From: Toxorhynchites rutilus septentrionalis
Lineage: Eukaryota; Arthropoda; Insecta; Diptera; Culicidae
Assembly: GCF_029784135.1 (NCBI RefSeq)
Contig: NC_073745.1
Span: 278,725,803 to 278,789,802 of the forward strand
DNA length: 64,000 nucleotides
Direction of reading: 5' to 3'
Position 1 is the first letter of the stretch. Every line of letters begins with the position of its first letter. Shown here piece by piece: positions 52,281-63,285 of this stretch. The notes below the pieces were generated by a model. It saw nothing but the letters and a program-made list of their open reading frames with translations, ran no database searches and was not told where the DNA came from. A program made the translations under genes and the position numbers.

Positions 52281-53958
52281 CTGTCTTAGACAAAGTTGTT
52301 ACATAGAATAGAGCGCTCATTTTGATATTGTCAAAAATAGGGTGAACAAAATTGTCGATGAACTAAAAAATTTAACTTTCTTATCTTCATAGATAGAGGT
52401 AAACATAGTTCGACAATGTTGTAGTCCCAGTTATTTGAGATATCTTTATAGAACAACGCTTTTTTATAGAATAGCGCTTTTTTCTAAGTTGCGTTAGGAT
52501 CACCATGAAAAAAAAAAGTTTTTTTTGCTCTGAGTTTTATGTTTCAGATTCAACATACAAACTGTCTTCGAAAGACTTTTAGAACATACTAACACAAACA
52601 TTTTGCTATGCAGAACTTGTCAATATCTCAACTTCACTTAAAGTTATTGCTATTTTTTCCCAAAAAATACGCACTCTTCAATTGCTTGCCATTCTTTCTG
52701 GGGCAAACATAAAAAAAAAATTATTGAAGGAATTTGAAAGAACAAATTTGACTCTATATAATATGTAATTTTCAAAGATAAATTATTTTTTGTATTTGAG
52801 TAAATTAAAACTGAAATCATGAGCTTTTGGGTGAAAACCCATCAATTACCTTGAGCTGGATTAAGATATTGACAAATTCCGCATCGCAAAATGTTGGTAT
52901 TTATTAGATCTCAAATTGGTACGAAGACAATTTTGATGTGGAATTTTAAATATAAAAGTTAGAGTAAAAAACCGCTTTTTTCATGGTTAAAATCAACTTT
53001 GTGGGAAATATTTATTCTTTAGACAAAAAACTGTCTTCGACCAAGTTGTTACTTATGATAGAGCGCTTAATTTTAAGTTATCAAAAATAGGGTAACCAAA
53101 ACTGTCGATGAAATGAAAAATCAAACTTTCTTATCTTTATAGATAGAGATAAACATAGTTCGACAATGTTGTAGCCCCAATTATTTTTCATAACTTAAAA
53201 GCTTTTTTCTATCTTTTAAAATAATCGATTTAACGCTTTTTTCCTAAGTTGCATTAGGGTTACTATGAAAAAGCGTTTTTTTTTTTGCTACAACTTTTAT
53301 ATTTCAAATTCTACATCAAAACTGTCTTCATACGAATTTTAGAGCTTATCCAGACCAACATTTTGCCTATCAAGACCAACATTATCTTAATCCTACTCAA
53401 AGTTATTGATGGTTTTTTACCCGATTTTAATTTACTCAAACACGAAAAATAGCATAGTTTTCAAAATCACACATGATGTAGAGTGAACTATATTCTTTCA
53501 AATGCCGCCAATAAACTTTGTTTATGTTTGCCCCAGAAAGAATGACAAGCATTTGCAGAGAGCGTATTTTTTGGGAAGAAATATCAATAATTTTGAGTGA
53601 AGTTGAGATATTGACAAGTTTTTCATCGCAAAACGTTTGTATTAGTAAGCTCTAAAAGTCTTTCGAAGACAGTTTGTATGTAGAATTTGAAATATAAAAA
53701 TTAGAGTATGAAAACCGTTTTTGTCATGGTGACCATAACGCAACTTAGAAAAAAGGCGCTATATCGGTTATTTCAAGAGATAGAAAAAAAAATTTGTTCT
53801 ACAAAGATGTCTCAAATAACTGGGACTACTATGTTTACCTCTATCTATGAAGATAAGAAAGTTATATTTTTTATTTCATCGACAATTTTGGTCACCCTAT
53901 TTTTGATAACATGAAAATGAGCGCTCTATCATATGTAACAACTTTGTCGAAGTCTTCG
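52281..53958 (+). repeat. Tandem foldback elements with ~450-base inverted arms
   Basis: The left arm from 52281 (ACTGTCTTAGACAAAGTTGT, AGAGCGCTCATTTT, AAAATAGGGTGA) matches the reverse complement of the region ending at 53958. A second left arm starts at 53031 (CTGTCTTCGACCAAGTTGTT). Between 52680 and 53000 lies a reverse-sense arm that stops short of its terminus. The simplest reading is two adjacent copies: 52281 to about 52997 (right arm truncated) and 53031-53958 (both arms complete). Non-coding; a hairpin of over 400 bases is possible. Confidence 0.7.
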
Positions 53959-54130
53959 ATCACACCAGCGTGATGTGCATACTTTTCGGCGCAGTGCTCC
54001 GTACAGGGGTAGCACTTCGGCGGAGCACACTGCCGTAATGAAAGGGTTGAAATACAAACAAAAAATATCCAATTAAGACGTTGCAAAATTGTGTGTACAG
54101 TTCAAGTTTTTCTTAAAACAAAAATTGAAA

Positions 54131-54840
54131 TCAGTTCAAAACTGTTAACAGGTAACAAAAATCACGTCCAGCACTTCCTGATTTCTGGTCACTGTAGACG
54201 GAAGTACCTCCCAGATCTCCGTGATCGTCGTTTTGAGTTCCGTTTCGTTCCCTGGATTTTGATGGATGGATAGTTCTTGATTTTCCACCATATATACTCA
54301 ATAGTGTTCCAGTTCGGTGATTTCGGAGGTGTTTTGAGTTGATTGGGACATAATAGAGTAGGCATTCCAGCACCACGAAGTTAGTTTGCTTTGAGTCATT
54401 ATTCTGTTGGAAGTAGTAATCACGATGGAGACCCAATTTCTGAACGAGAGATTGCAGGTTACGTTTAATCCTTTCCCGCACAACATCGAGTCTCACTCGT
54501 GGGTACTTGAATAACATAGGGCGCTAGAATGCTCAGCAGGCTAGTGAAATCACTTGATGTGTCCCGTATTTCATAATACGGCAAGGGGTTAAGGAAGATC
54601 AATTAAGCCATTTTGTCCATCGCCGAATCGATAAACTCCATGGTTCCAGTACCAGAAGCCGCCAATGTACCATATTTCAACTGAATACCGCCGCCGTGTT
54701 TTACTGTGAGAATCAAATGCACCGAGCACCGATCCTGGTTTCCTCCACGCCATATGTCCTCCATCCATAAATATGATTGTTGCATATTAAACCGAGCGAA
54801 TAGTGTGACACATTTCTGAAACTAGATCTTAGAAAAATCG
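54131..54840 (-). pseudogene. Tc1-like transposase remnant
   Basis: Reverse strand: HLILTVKHGGGIQLKYGTLA, ASGTGTMEFIDSAMDKM(A), then LFKYPRVRLDVVRERIKRNL, VQKLGLHRDYYFQQNNDSKQ (a version of FQQDNDPKH with the catalytic Asp replaced by Asn) and, in another frame, QLKTPPKSPNWNTIEYIWW-like sequence. The order is that of a Tc1 transposase DDE domain from centre to C-terminus. Several stops and frameshifts. It differs in sequence from the Tc1 fragment at 51.7 kb, so two families are represented. Confidence 0.75.
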
Positions 54841-55177
54841 AGTTCGTCTTTGGATATATTTTGAATAGCACTACCGATGTTTTAGACTGTGGAATTATTA
54901 TATTATAAATAATAATAATAAATATATGACTGAGGATCAAATAAACGAGGTGCTCACGGGATAGTATACCATAGTATGAAGCAATATTGTGAAAAAAAAA
55001 GACGGGCGGGTAATGTCGGGGACATAACCGGAGTGACGTAGGACTATAAAAAGGGGACAGCTTTTGTTAAATATATATTTTAAATATATTGTTTTATTTT
55101 CTTCTCCTACGTGAATACCTACCTATCTACCTGAAAAATGGATTAGTTTACTGTTTACTCTTTATGAATATGTTGAT

Positions 55178-55193
55178 GGTTCTGAAAAGAACC
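55178..55193 (-). other. Histone-type 3' stem-loop (unit 2, copy C)
   Basis: Plus strand GGTTCTGAAAAGAACC, i.e. GGTTCTTTTCAGAACC on the coding strand. Identical to the stem-loops at 20690 and 36997. Confidence 0.65.
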
Positions 55194-55419
55194 TTTGGTG
55201 TTGTGTTTTTGTTATCACTCGATATTCCCATCTTGTTCGGTTAAACCTTCCTGTTTAGCTATTGCGTTTGCCACTCGCCACAGCTTTCACAGTTGGAAAA
55301 TTTCTTCCCATCCAGCTTGTGACATGTTGTTCAGTAAATTACATTTAATGCGACGTGCCGGAGAAACACTTTGCCACTCACTGAAACTAATTGTTGCCTT
55401 GATGAGCGCCGAACCGAAG

Positions 55420-55664
55420 CTGCTCTGTTCTTGATGCGGGTTTTCTGATTGTCGTGAGCAGCTTTGCAAGCTAACTCGAGCACTCCGACGGCCGAAACTC
55501 TATAATCGCTGTGAGGTATTCTGGTGCTCCGGCACCAATCCGTTCGGCCTAGTTACCCTTGCGGAGCAATCAGTGAATGCGACCAACAGGGAACTGGAGA
55601 CCTGCACGGTTCGAGTGAGACTTTGCCTTTCCCTTAACTTGTCCTCCTTTGTTACGTCCACGAT
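55420..55664 (-). pseudogene. Histone H2A pseudogene (unit 2, copy C)
   Basis: Reverse strand reads [29 protein letters not shown], stop, LLRKGN, stop, AERIGAGAPEYL, then after the same frameshift AVGVLELACKAAHDNQKTRI. The start codon position is ATC. It is slightly closer to real H2A than copy B (RAGLQF instead of SASLQF) but has the same two stop codons and the same frameshift. It sits behind the TATA box at 55735-55740 (reverse). Confidence 0.9.
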
Positions 55665-55734
55665 GCCGATGCCGTACAACCACACGGGTTTACGGATTGA
55701 AAGAAAATAAGATATTTTTTTGAGGTCCGCGTGT

Positions 55735-55740
55735 TTTATA
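55735..55740 (-). promoter_or_regulatory. TATA box of H2A unit 2, copy C
   Basis: TTTATA on the plus strand, TATAAA on the coding strand, in the same context (CTAGAGTATAAAACACGCGG) as the box at 36412. Confidence 0.6.
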
Positions 55741-56540
55741 CTCTAGCGGTACACACTCACAGGATAGAGACAAATTGGCAGACTCAGCCAGAGGGTCGAG
55801 TCCAACGAGACGAACGAATGAGCGTTAAAAGGGAGCGATGGCAAAAAAATACAATCATTACGATTTGTTCGCTCGTTGTTCTTTCTTTCTTTGTTTTTTA
55901 AGAGGCTTTAAACTTTTCATTCGTTCATTCGCCTCTAAGTCGGGGATTTTTAAGCTGACTGGCTGGCTCGAGAATTACGCATGTGTGAGACTGCGACCAA
56001 TGTTTCGTTCATTTTTTTCTTTTTCCTTTCCAATCGTGCTTCATTCTATTTCGCTGCTGCTCTTGTTGCCCGTTTTGGTCGGTACGATTTGAGGAGCACA
56101 AAATGGACCAATCAAAAATGGGCACATAGTGTATTTGGACAATGCTTGATATTTCACAATTATTCAATTATTTATCTCATGAAAAATTAAATGTTATTCG
56201 TTATGATAGTTGCGTAGATATATTTACTATCAATTGATGCAAAAACCTTTGCGATCTATTGAGAAATGCTCGAGTTATAAGCGTTCCAAATCTTGCATTT
56301 TTTCCTACTTGTTCAGTGTCTAGATTTCCATTTCACCCCCTATATCTTCCGGTTAGACGTAGTCCTACGTCAACAAACTAAGTGTAACATTTATTAATAA
56401 TTTTCGAGACAAATAATAACCTGTGCCTTGTAAAGCGGAATTTCGTTGAAAAGTTGAAACGAAATCGTCAGATTAGAATATAAGTATCCGTGGTCAATGA
56501 AGTTGAGTCCGAGTAATACACTTATTATAAAAAAAAACTA

Positions 56541-57676
56541 TGGATGGGTCCTACCTATGATATAACCGCAAGGTTGACGTAGGACTGCCGTTGGCTTAGT
56601 AATCATTTGTATTTTTTCAATTAACAATAATCGCACTTGCTCTTCATTGGGTACGATATCGCCGCTGCGCAGAGCTGTTGATTAAATTTTTGATTAAACT
56701 AGTGAATGAATGAAACAATTTACGAATTCAATTGCAAACAAATCCCAATTTAGGTCAATTCATGCATTATGGAAGTGGTTTTCGCAGCAAAAAGTTATCA
56801 ACATTTTGCCTAATCATCAAACGGTATGCGTAGAAGTTCAGTGAGCTGGCGACATGAAGGGGCATGCAGTCTTGAATAACCGAGCCAAAGCGTTGCGATT
56901 TGTATCCGATTTTGTAGACCGTGTTAGCAAAACGCATTCCGGAGTGTAGAAATGCATGGGGGTATAAGAAGTACTGCCGAGATCTGCAATGCCGACTTTC
57001 CCAATTTACTGGTTTCGGAATCTGTGTTGGGAAAACACATTCCGGTTTGCAATAACTCAAGCGAGTACAAAAGTACTCGCAGCTTGCATCCCATTTGGAA
57101 TGCCAATTTCCCCCGGCTCCATGGTTTTGAAGTCTGTGTTAGAAAAATATTCAAATTTGCAAAAACGCAAACGAGTACAAAAGTACCAGCAGCTTGCATC
57201 CTATTCTGCAATATCGATTTCCCCAGGCTCCATGGTTTTGAAGTCTGTGTTAGGGAAACATTCAAATTTGCAAAAGCGCAAACGAGTACAATAGTACCAG
57301 CAGCTTGCAGCTGTTCTGCAATATCGATTTCCCCAGGCTTCATGGTTTTGAAGTCTGTGTTAGGGAAACACCCATTCATTCCTGCGATGATACCTCAATC
57401 GCTGTTTAATTATAATTGAGTGGATTTCCGAGCGGCACCCGCTTATATACCGATCGGTCATTTCAATAGCCTGTTTTGAAAGCAATTTTAAGGCTATTGA
57501 AACAAGTTTTTGGATCAAAAAGGCGTAGACATTTTATCTTTCGAATGAAGTGTTTATCGTACCATTTCGTTCAGTTGTTTAGGAGTTATTAACGCTCGGT
57601 CTCCTGTGTAACGCTTTCGTTTTCGAAACTTTGATTTTACACCCCGGTATAGAAATGAAAGACGTAGGCCTACGTC
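56541..57676. mobile_element. Palindrome-ended element, copy 8, with minisatellite
   Basis: Left border GGGTCCTACCTATGATATAA then CCGCAAGGTTGACGTAGGAC (56546-56588), a variant of the type-2 end. Right border is the type-1 palindrome GACGTAGGCCTACGTC (57661-57676) followed by an A run. The interior has a four-unit minisatellite and no transposase. The border assignment rests on short end matches. Confidence 0.5.
57005..57375 (-). repeat. Minisatellite, four units of about 110 bp
   Basis: Phrase GTTTTGAAGTCTGTGTTAG (or variant) starts at 57012, 57124, 57234 and 57344. Each unit also contains CATTCAAATTTGCAAAA, CGAGTACAA-AGTA and a GCAATATCGATTTCCCCAGG part. This is the reverse complement of the 12.9-13.4 kb repeat with a slightly longer unit. 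The open frame of 155 codons here is a by-product of the repeat. Confidence 0.8.
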
Positions 57677-59659
57677 AAAAAAAAAACAACGACATTATCC
57701 GTCGTCGAGATACCAAAAACTTCCCGAAAAAAAAAATAACAGCGGGAAACAATATTCGTTTAAATTTGTCCTTGTCCGCCACAGATTCGGCTACGGCCCC
57801 AACTAGTGAATCGACTATTGAATAGTTACACTCTCAACCAGATTGCCGCCTGACTGGTTGACACTAGCGAGAACCGATATTCGAGAGCATAGCAATTATT
57901 TTTATAACACTCGAGAATAGCGAAAACGTCTGCGAGATGATTCCCGAGCGTCGCCCACCCCCGCACGCGAAGGTGCTTGAGATGAGGTGCGTCTCTCCCG
58001 CCGATGAAGCCGCCAGATTGCGAGTGGAATTTCACTTTCGATTCTAATTTGTTATTCGGGTGACTGCTATATTTGTAGCTTTGTGTAGGATTCCGCGGAT
58101 GGAGGTGGAAAGACGCGGGGGCGCACTTCGGAGTTATTAACTGTGGCGTGTTTATTTTGATTACTGTGATTTAATTCACCAACCGATACCTACCGTCGGC
58201 AAAGTTTTGAATACATAAACATACACATTCTTGGCTCCCAGCATTTGAACAACTCGGTTCACTTTTCTTTTGGGACACGAGAAGGTCACGTACGAACGGG
58301 GACCACTTCGAAAAAATTGGCAGCATTTCGAATACTGTCAAACAGTGACCAGTGGCCATCAAATTAATTGGTTGTTTATCGAAAATGATTCGGTTATTAA
58401 GCTGTCATTTATCAACAACGGAATGTAATAGCTGCTCACGTCGCCTATATTTGAAATATCTGGAAAAGTAATATTTATCTTTTCTTTATGTTATCTGAGT
58501 TATCTGAGCAATTTTAGCTATTTGTATCAATTCTTCAAAATTTTTGTACACAAACTGATAATAGTGTTTTCAAGTAGGCTGCCACTTTGTATATGTTTTA
58601 ATATTTATATTGAACCATCTGTATTAAGATGGAAATATTGTAAAATATCATTTCAAATATCATTATTTCATAGTTATTGTGAGGTATGCACAATTTTGAT
58701 TGTGTGGCATGCAAGTTTGAGGCAGATCTCAAGACTACGTACGCTACGTAAAAAATAAACATCCATAAAAATGTTTTTTTTTACTGTGAACTGAAGACGA
58801 GTCTATTTTCAGTACCAAATTCGCCAATGAAACGCGTTGTTAGATGTCTTATGGTAATGTTTGGTTTATTTTGGGACTACAGAGATTGTCGATTTGCGAA
58901 TCCGGTGTAACACAAAACATGAAAACATGATGCTAATATTATTTAATGACACTTAGAAGTTTATTTATGTGAATTTGTTACGCACAAACCGTTCAGGGTA
59001 ATTCAAGAATAACATTAATGTTATTTGCAGCTAAAATTATCAACGATGTCTTTCGAATATGGCTTCTTAACCTCTTGGTTCCCTACGATAACTTTTTTTT
59101 GTTGCTATCCGCTACCCTTTTTCGGTTACGATCGCGTATACCTGGCTGACACTATTATCCGCTTCGGAGGCGTATCTTCGGGATAAACACCGTTTCGCGT
59201 GGAACGCTTCGCTGAAATTGGTGTTTTTGCATGCGAAATTCCGGCTCCGGCACTGAAAACACTCGATTATTAGTGGCACGATCGGATGCTGGGCGCAATA
59301 CATTTTTTGTTGCTGTTTAGTTCGGGAAGGGGGTTACCCTCCATAGTTAATTATCTATGGTTCTTTAGGGAGGCTAGACCCGCACCGAGTGCCGTGAAGT
59401 GTATAATCGTGTTGTCCGCCGATAGAAATATAAATCATAGCATAGAGGATTGATTTATTGATGTTTTGGATAGCGGACTACATGCGTTTGTTCGCGTGGA
59501 CCCATTTGTGACTCCTGGAAGCAACAAATATAGACTGGAATGGAATGAGGGACTCAAACCTTCGTTTCAACAAAGAGATAAAACAGATTGCACTACGAAT
59601 GTTCTTCGATCGTCAATTATTGTCCATTTTTTGCATCAAATGTTTTTGATTATTTGAAT
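57677..59659. other. Repeat-poor tract, no gene recognised
   Basis: 57830-58170 and 59100-59420 are GC-richer than the surroundings and match no repeat in the window. No frame gives a recognisable protein, and no RNA gene was recognised. Possible host regulatory sequence, not further supported. Confidence 0.3.
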
Positions 59660-60290
59660 AATAAATAAAAATGATACATTATTTAAATATTGACCATCGC
59701 TAGCTGCTATTTTTACCATCTTTTCGGCAATATTTGGGTATCATCACTAGAGAAGCGATCATCATTTGAAGCCAAGAATGAATCCAGCCAATTTTTTAAA
59801 CACTGTTCTGATGAAAAGCGTTTTGCATCGATCGAAACGAATGGTGGTCCCAGGCAGCAAGGTCTGGGTTATTAGGTAGGTGAGCCAGAAATTCTCATTC
59901 GCTCTTTTCCGAATGATTTTCAACTCTAATGGCAACGTGAGGCCGAGCGTAGTCATAATGAAATAATTTCGACTCGTGTCTGGTCGCATAATCTGGACGT
60001 TCTTCGGCACCGTGTATATTTTCGCTTCGGCGTTGATGTTCCTGGTTGACCGGGCTTTACATACGATTTTTTGCGTTTTGAATTGACGTAGTGAATCCAC
60101 TTGGTAACAATTCGATGCATAAAAGACTTCCTTTTGTGTCGTTCAAGCAACATTTCGGACATGCTAAAACGACATCTCTAGACTTCAGCTCGCATGGAAC
60201 ATAATATTCTTGCTTTTGAATGAATCCTGTGGCTTTGAGTCGATTAGAAATAGCTGCTAATCTCAATGATTCTGCAAGCTCTGTTCGCGT
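59660..60290 (-). pseudogene. Mariner transposase remnant
   Basis: Reverse strand, in several frames: LAAISNRLKATGFIQKQEYY, VPCELKSRDV, SEMLLERHKRKSFMHRIVTK, WIHYVNSKRKKSYVKPGQPG, TSTPKRK; then, after a gap, YDYARPHVAIRVENH, HLPNNPDLAAWDHHSFRSMQ and near the end LPKRW-like and DGQYL-like pieces. These are mariner signatures (IVTGDEKW, HDNARPHVA, YSPDLAPSDYHLFRSM). The first catalytic Asp is deleted (IVT joins directly to KWIHY), the block between TSTPKR and the second Asp is missing, and stops are frequent. Inverted repeats not recognised. Confidence 0.85.
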
Positions 60291-60299
60291 TTAACATAA

Positions 60300-60938
60300 A
60301 TCTTGTACGAGTAATGTCTCTAATTTATGGTCTTCAAATTTGTTTTTCGATTGACCCGGACGCTTGTTGTCTCTAACACTTAATTCGCCACTTTTAAATC
60401 CTCAAACCATCCCCTACAAAATCTATCCGATGGTACAGAGTCACCATAAACTTCGTAAATATTCGATGCGCTTCAACTGCATTTTTCTTCCAATGGAGAC
60501 AGAAGAACAAACTTTCTGCAAATGGTGCTTGTTTGCAACGATACACGATATGTTCAACGCATCAAATCTTCAACTTATTCAAATCAAAATCACATCAGTA
60601 AAAACTCTTAAAATTCACAAAGTCACGTTATTGAGCTATAGCCAATATTGCTCGTTTAATGCAGTTTAAAGTCAATTAGAAAACGTTTATCCAACTCCAA
60701 GGTGTGGTGGAAACGACTATTAGACCATATTCTGATTTAATTAGCTCTACTTAGACTGCGATATCGAAGAGAAAGATCTATGTCTGACTGTATTTTTTTT
60801 TCTTCTACCCAATTTCTATAAATAGAATTAGTTTTTCAGCAGCCTGATAGACGCTTGTTAGAGTCTTTTACAGCTACTAGATAAAATTTGTTCAGTTTCT
60901 GATGAACTTTCGAAAAAAAAAAAAAATTTAAAAAAATT
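60300..60938. other. No gene recognised
   Basis: AT-rich DNA with a frame of 101 codons (60364-60669) that has no recognisable motif. No repeat boundary seen. Confidence 0.3.
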
Positions 60939-61942
60939 GCGGTTGTATCTAGGACACGACCGCATATTTTCGACGTAGACCTACGCAATTATATTATGCA
61001 ATCCACTTATTTACCACTTCAAATATTATTTTAGAATGCATCGAAATTTTCGTAATAGATTGTAATAGATTGTCGTTACAAAGAAATTTGATGAACGTCT
61101 TTTTATGCTTAATATGATGCCTAGGACTACCAAAATATCTGAACGGAAAAATTGTCAAACGATCATTGTATTTTACATTTATCTCTGAAATTATTGCACA
61201 TCTCACGTTTACGTAGTTCTCGAACCGCGAAAGTTCATTCCACTCCAGTATCTGAAATGACGATATTCCCAGGCTTCTCAAATGTACAGATGTACTCAAC
61301 ACCAAAACATATCTCCGACTTGCATGTATTTGCAAAGCGGATTCCCCCAGGCACATTAATTTTGAAGTCCGTGTTAGAGAAACACAGCTCGGTGGGAACA
61401 AAAATACCCCCGACTTGCATGTATATTAGCAAAGCGGATTTCCACAGGTACATCGATTTTGAAGTCTGTGTTGGAGAAACCGTAAATCGGGCCAATCAAT
61501 ACAGTTAGCAGTGAGGGCGTTTAGATAACGCATGACATTTTACAGTTATTCAATTGTTCGTCTCATGAGAAACATTTATTTAATTGTGATAGATGCGTAG
61601 GAATATTTCCTATCAATTGATGCAAACATCTTTCCGATCTGTCAGGAAATGATCGAGTTATAAGCATTCGAAATACGGGTAGGGTTGGCACATAAATTGG
61701 CAGAACAAATGTATGGGAAAAAAGGAAGTTCCTCCAGTTTTCATGAATTTGAACCGTTTAGAGATTAGCGAATTGTAATGTATAGCATATCAAACAAATC
61801 TTAGAGAATTTCCGATTCGATTTGTATGCAAATCATGAGAATTCGTTCACAGTAAGAATAGTTATTAACGTATACTTTATTTCATAAAAACGTGACCTGT
61901 TTTCTGATTTGGAACCCTTCCTGAAAGACGTAGTTCTACGAG
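60939..61942 (-). mobile_element. Palindrome-ended element, copy 9, with minisatellite
   Basis: Left border GCGGTTGTATCTAGGACACG then ACCGCATATTTTCGACGTAG (type-2 end), right border the type-1 palindrome at about 61926-61941 (GACGTAGTTCTACGAG, last bases decayed). 61500-61690 is the reverse complement of 12640-12850 (subterminal region, AATTGATGCAAACATCTTTC), and 61780-61920 is the reverse complement of copy 1 at 1600-1825. The element thus joins pieces seen separately in copies 1 and 3. Confidence 0.6.
61240..61495 (-). repeat. Minisatellite, two to three units of about 98 bp
   Basis: TTTGAAGTCCGTGTTAGAG at about 61361 and TTTTGAAGTCTGTGTTGGAG at about 61458, with GACTTGCATGTATTTGCAAA and GCGGATTCCCCCAGG between. 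Reverse complement of the 12.9-13.4 kb array, to which it is the closest relative in the window. Confidence 0.75.
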
Positions 61943-62570
61943 AAAAGGTGCATAATTAATATCGCTTTATTGGATTTTATGGAAACTTTCAATAATAATA
62001 GGTAGTATATGAACAGGTATCTTCATACAGAAGGATAATGGAATGAAAATTTCAGAAAAATAATGGGAGTTGAAATAAAGGAATAGATATGTGTATGTAA
62101 TGTATCTATTTGTACACATTTATAACCTAACAGAATTCCCGAAATATAACGGAATGCTCCAGATCACGTTGCATGCATAAAAAGGAAAAGAATTCCTGAA
62201 ATATAATGGAATGCCGCATGTATGGCGGCATTCGATTTTTTTAGAATACTAGCTGACCCGGAAAACTTCGTCCCGCTCAAAACATTCACGTTTTCTTACT
62301 ATGAGCATGTTGATGGGTCCAATCGCAGTTAATTAATTGATCTTCTGTTAATTTATTGATCTTCTAATCGACCCCGCTTATGAGGAGTGATCGCGCGAAT
62401 AGTAGATGCAGCTTACAAGCAGTATGGATGATTTGAAGAGCTTAAACGAGCAGTATCCTTTGCGTAGAACGAGATACACTCTACAACATGGCGCAGCTTG
62501 GTCAAAACCACCCCGAATGTGTTATTTGAACCGATTGAGAACTAAAGATCACCTATGAATTAGAAACAAG
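61943..62570. repeat. Unannotated DNA with dispersed-repeat end at 62253-62370
   Basis: TACTAGCTGACCCGGAAAAC then TTCGTCCCGC at 62251-62280 is the same end as at 39118-39148 (reverse) and 49952. It is followed by CATTCACGTTTTCTTACTAT and GGTCCAATCGCAG. Nothing recognised before it. Confidence 0.5.
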
Positions 62571-62830
62571 GTGCTCCCGTGGCCGAGTGGTTAGCGTCAA
62601 ACCTAACATGCCGGGGGTTCGGGTTCGATTCCCGTTCTGGTCGGGGAAATTTTTCTTCAATGAAATTTCCTCTGACTTGCACTGTGGTCACGCGTATTCT
62701 AGAGCTTGCCACTCAGAATGCATTCAAGGCGTGTTATTTGGCATAGAAATCTCAACTAAGTACTAATGAAAATGACGCAAGTAATACTACGTTGAGACGG
62801 CGGAGTTCCTCTAGGAGTTTTTCCATCTGG
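62571..62830 (+). mobile_element. tRNA-derived SINE, family 1
   Basis: Head from 62571: A box TGGCCGAGTGG (62580-62590) and exact B box GGTTCGATTCC (62622-62632), as in class II tRNAs (Ser/Leu type). The expected acceptor-stem pairing is not present, so it is not a functional tRNA. The body continues with CTTGCACTGTGGTCACGCGT and CAAGTAATACTACGTTGAGA to about 62830. RNA polymerase III transcription from the internal boxes is the family's normal mode. Confidence 0.75.
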
Positions 62831-63004
62831 TTCTATAGTTATGAAACACTGGAATTTTTGGTTTTTGAATGTTTCGTGCTTGAACACAACAATAAAGTTC
62901 AAATGGCCAGTATTTTAAATGAAGATAGTTGTTTTATCACACACTATATACTTTAATCCAATCGACTTCGTACATATCTCTGGAAACTCAGAAAAAATGA
63001 GAGG

Positions 63005-63285
63005 TTCTATAGTTGTGAAACGCAGTGTATTATCACGCTTCTATATAACAGCACTGGCAGTTATATGGATAGCGTGGTCCTGTGAAATAGGCTTACATTC
63101 CAGCCGGTCTTGGTTCGATCCCCATTGGCGTCGTATGGTTTTTTTTTTGGCACAATCCCAAATGAAATGAGAAAAGAAAACAGAAAGAGATGTCTGCTCG
63201 CATACATACAAACCATTTTAAGCTTTTAAAACAGCTCATTATTTGCGCATTTGACTCTCCAGCACACGAAATGGCATAATTTCTG
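63005..63285 (+). mobile_element. tRNA-derived SINE, family 2 (plus copy)
   Basis: A-box-like TATGGATAGCGTGGTCC (63064-63080) and exact B box GGTTCGATCCC (63112-63122), then TTTTTTTTTGGCACAATCCC and CATACATACAAACCATTTTA, ending near ACGAAATGGCATAATTTC. It aligns with the reverse strand of 23265-23530 in the same order. Confidence 0.75.

Larger units (their letters stand above)
55001..56371 (-). mobile_element. Palindrome-ended element with H2A pseudogene, copy C
   Basis: 1371 bp, reverse orientation: type-1 palindrome GACGTAGTCCTACGTC at 56356-56371 and type-2 end GACGGGCGGGTAATGTCGGG at 55001. From the type-1 end it has the subterminal region and the unit-1 promoter-like region up to the TTAAAAATCCCCG (55945-55960). 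It then jumps directly to the sequence that precedes unit 2 (GCCTCTAAGTCG) and carries a full unit 2. The whole unit-1 coding part present in copies A and B is missing. No transposase. Confidence 0.8.

Noticed and set aside
51974..52306. 110-codon plus-strand frame
   Set aside because: It overlaps reverse-strand reverse transcriptase and Tc1 remnants and has no recognisable motif of its own.
52281..53958. Centromere-type satellite
   Set aside because: Only two units are present, and arms alternate in orientation, which fits foldback transposons better than a satellite.
57005..57375. CRISPR-like array
   Set aside because: Repeats are about 110 bases and diverge along their whole length with no conserved repeat/variable spacer pattern; this is a minisatellite in a eukaryotic genome.
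56952..57419. 155-codon open frame, repetitive protein
   Set aside because: The frame is a by-product of the ~110-bp minisatellite; overlapping frames on both strands are equally open.
62571..62645. Functional tRNA gene
   Set aside because: A and B boxes are good, but the acceptor arm does not pair and the sequence continues into a SINE body.
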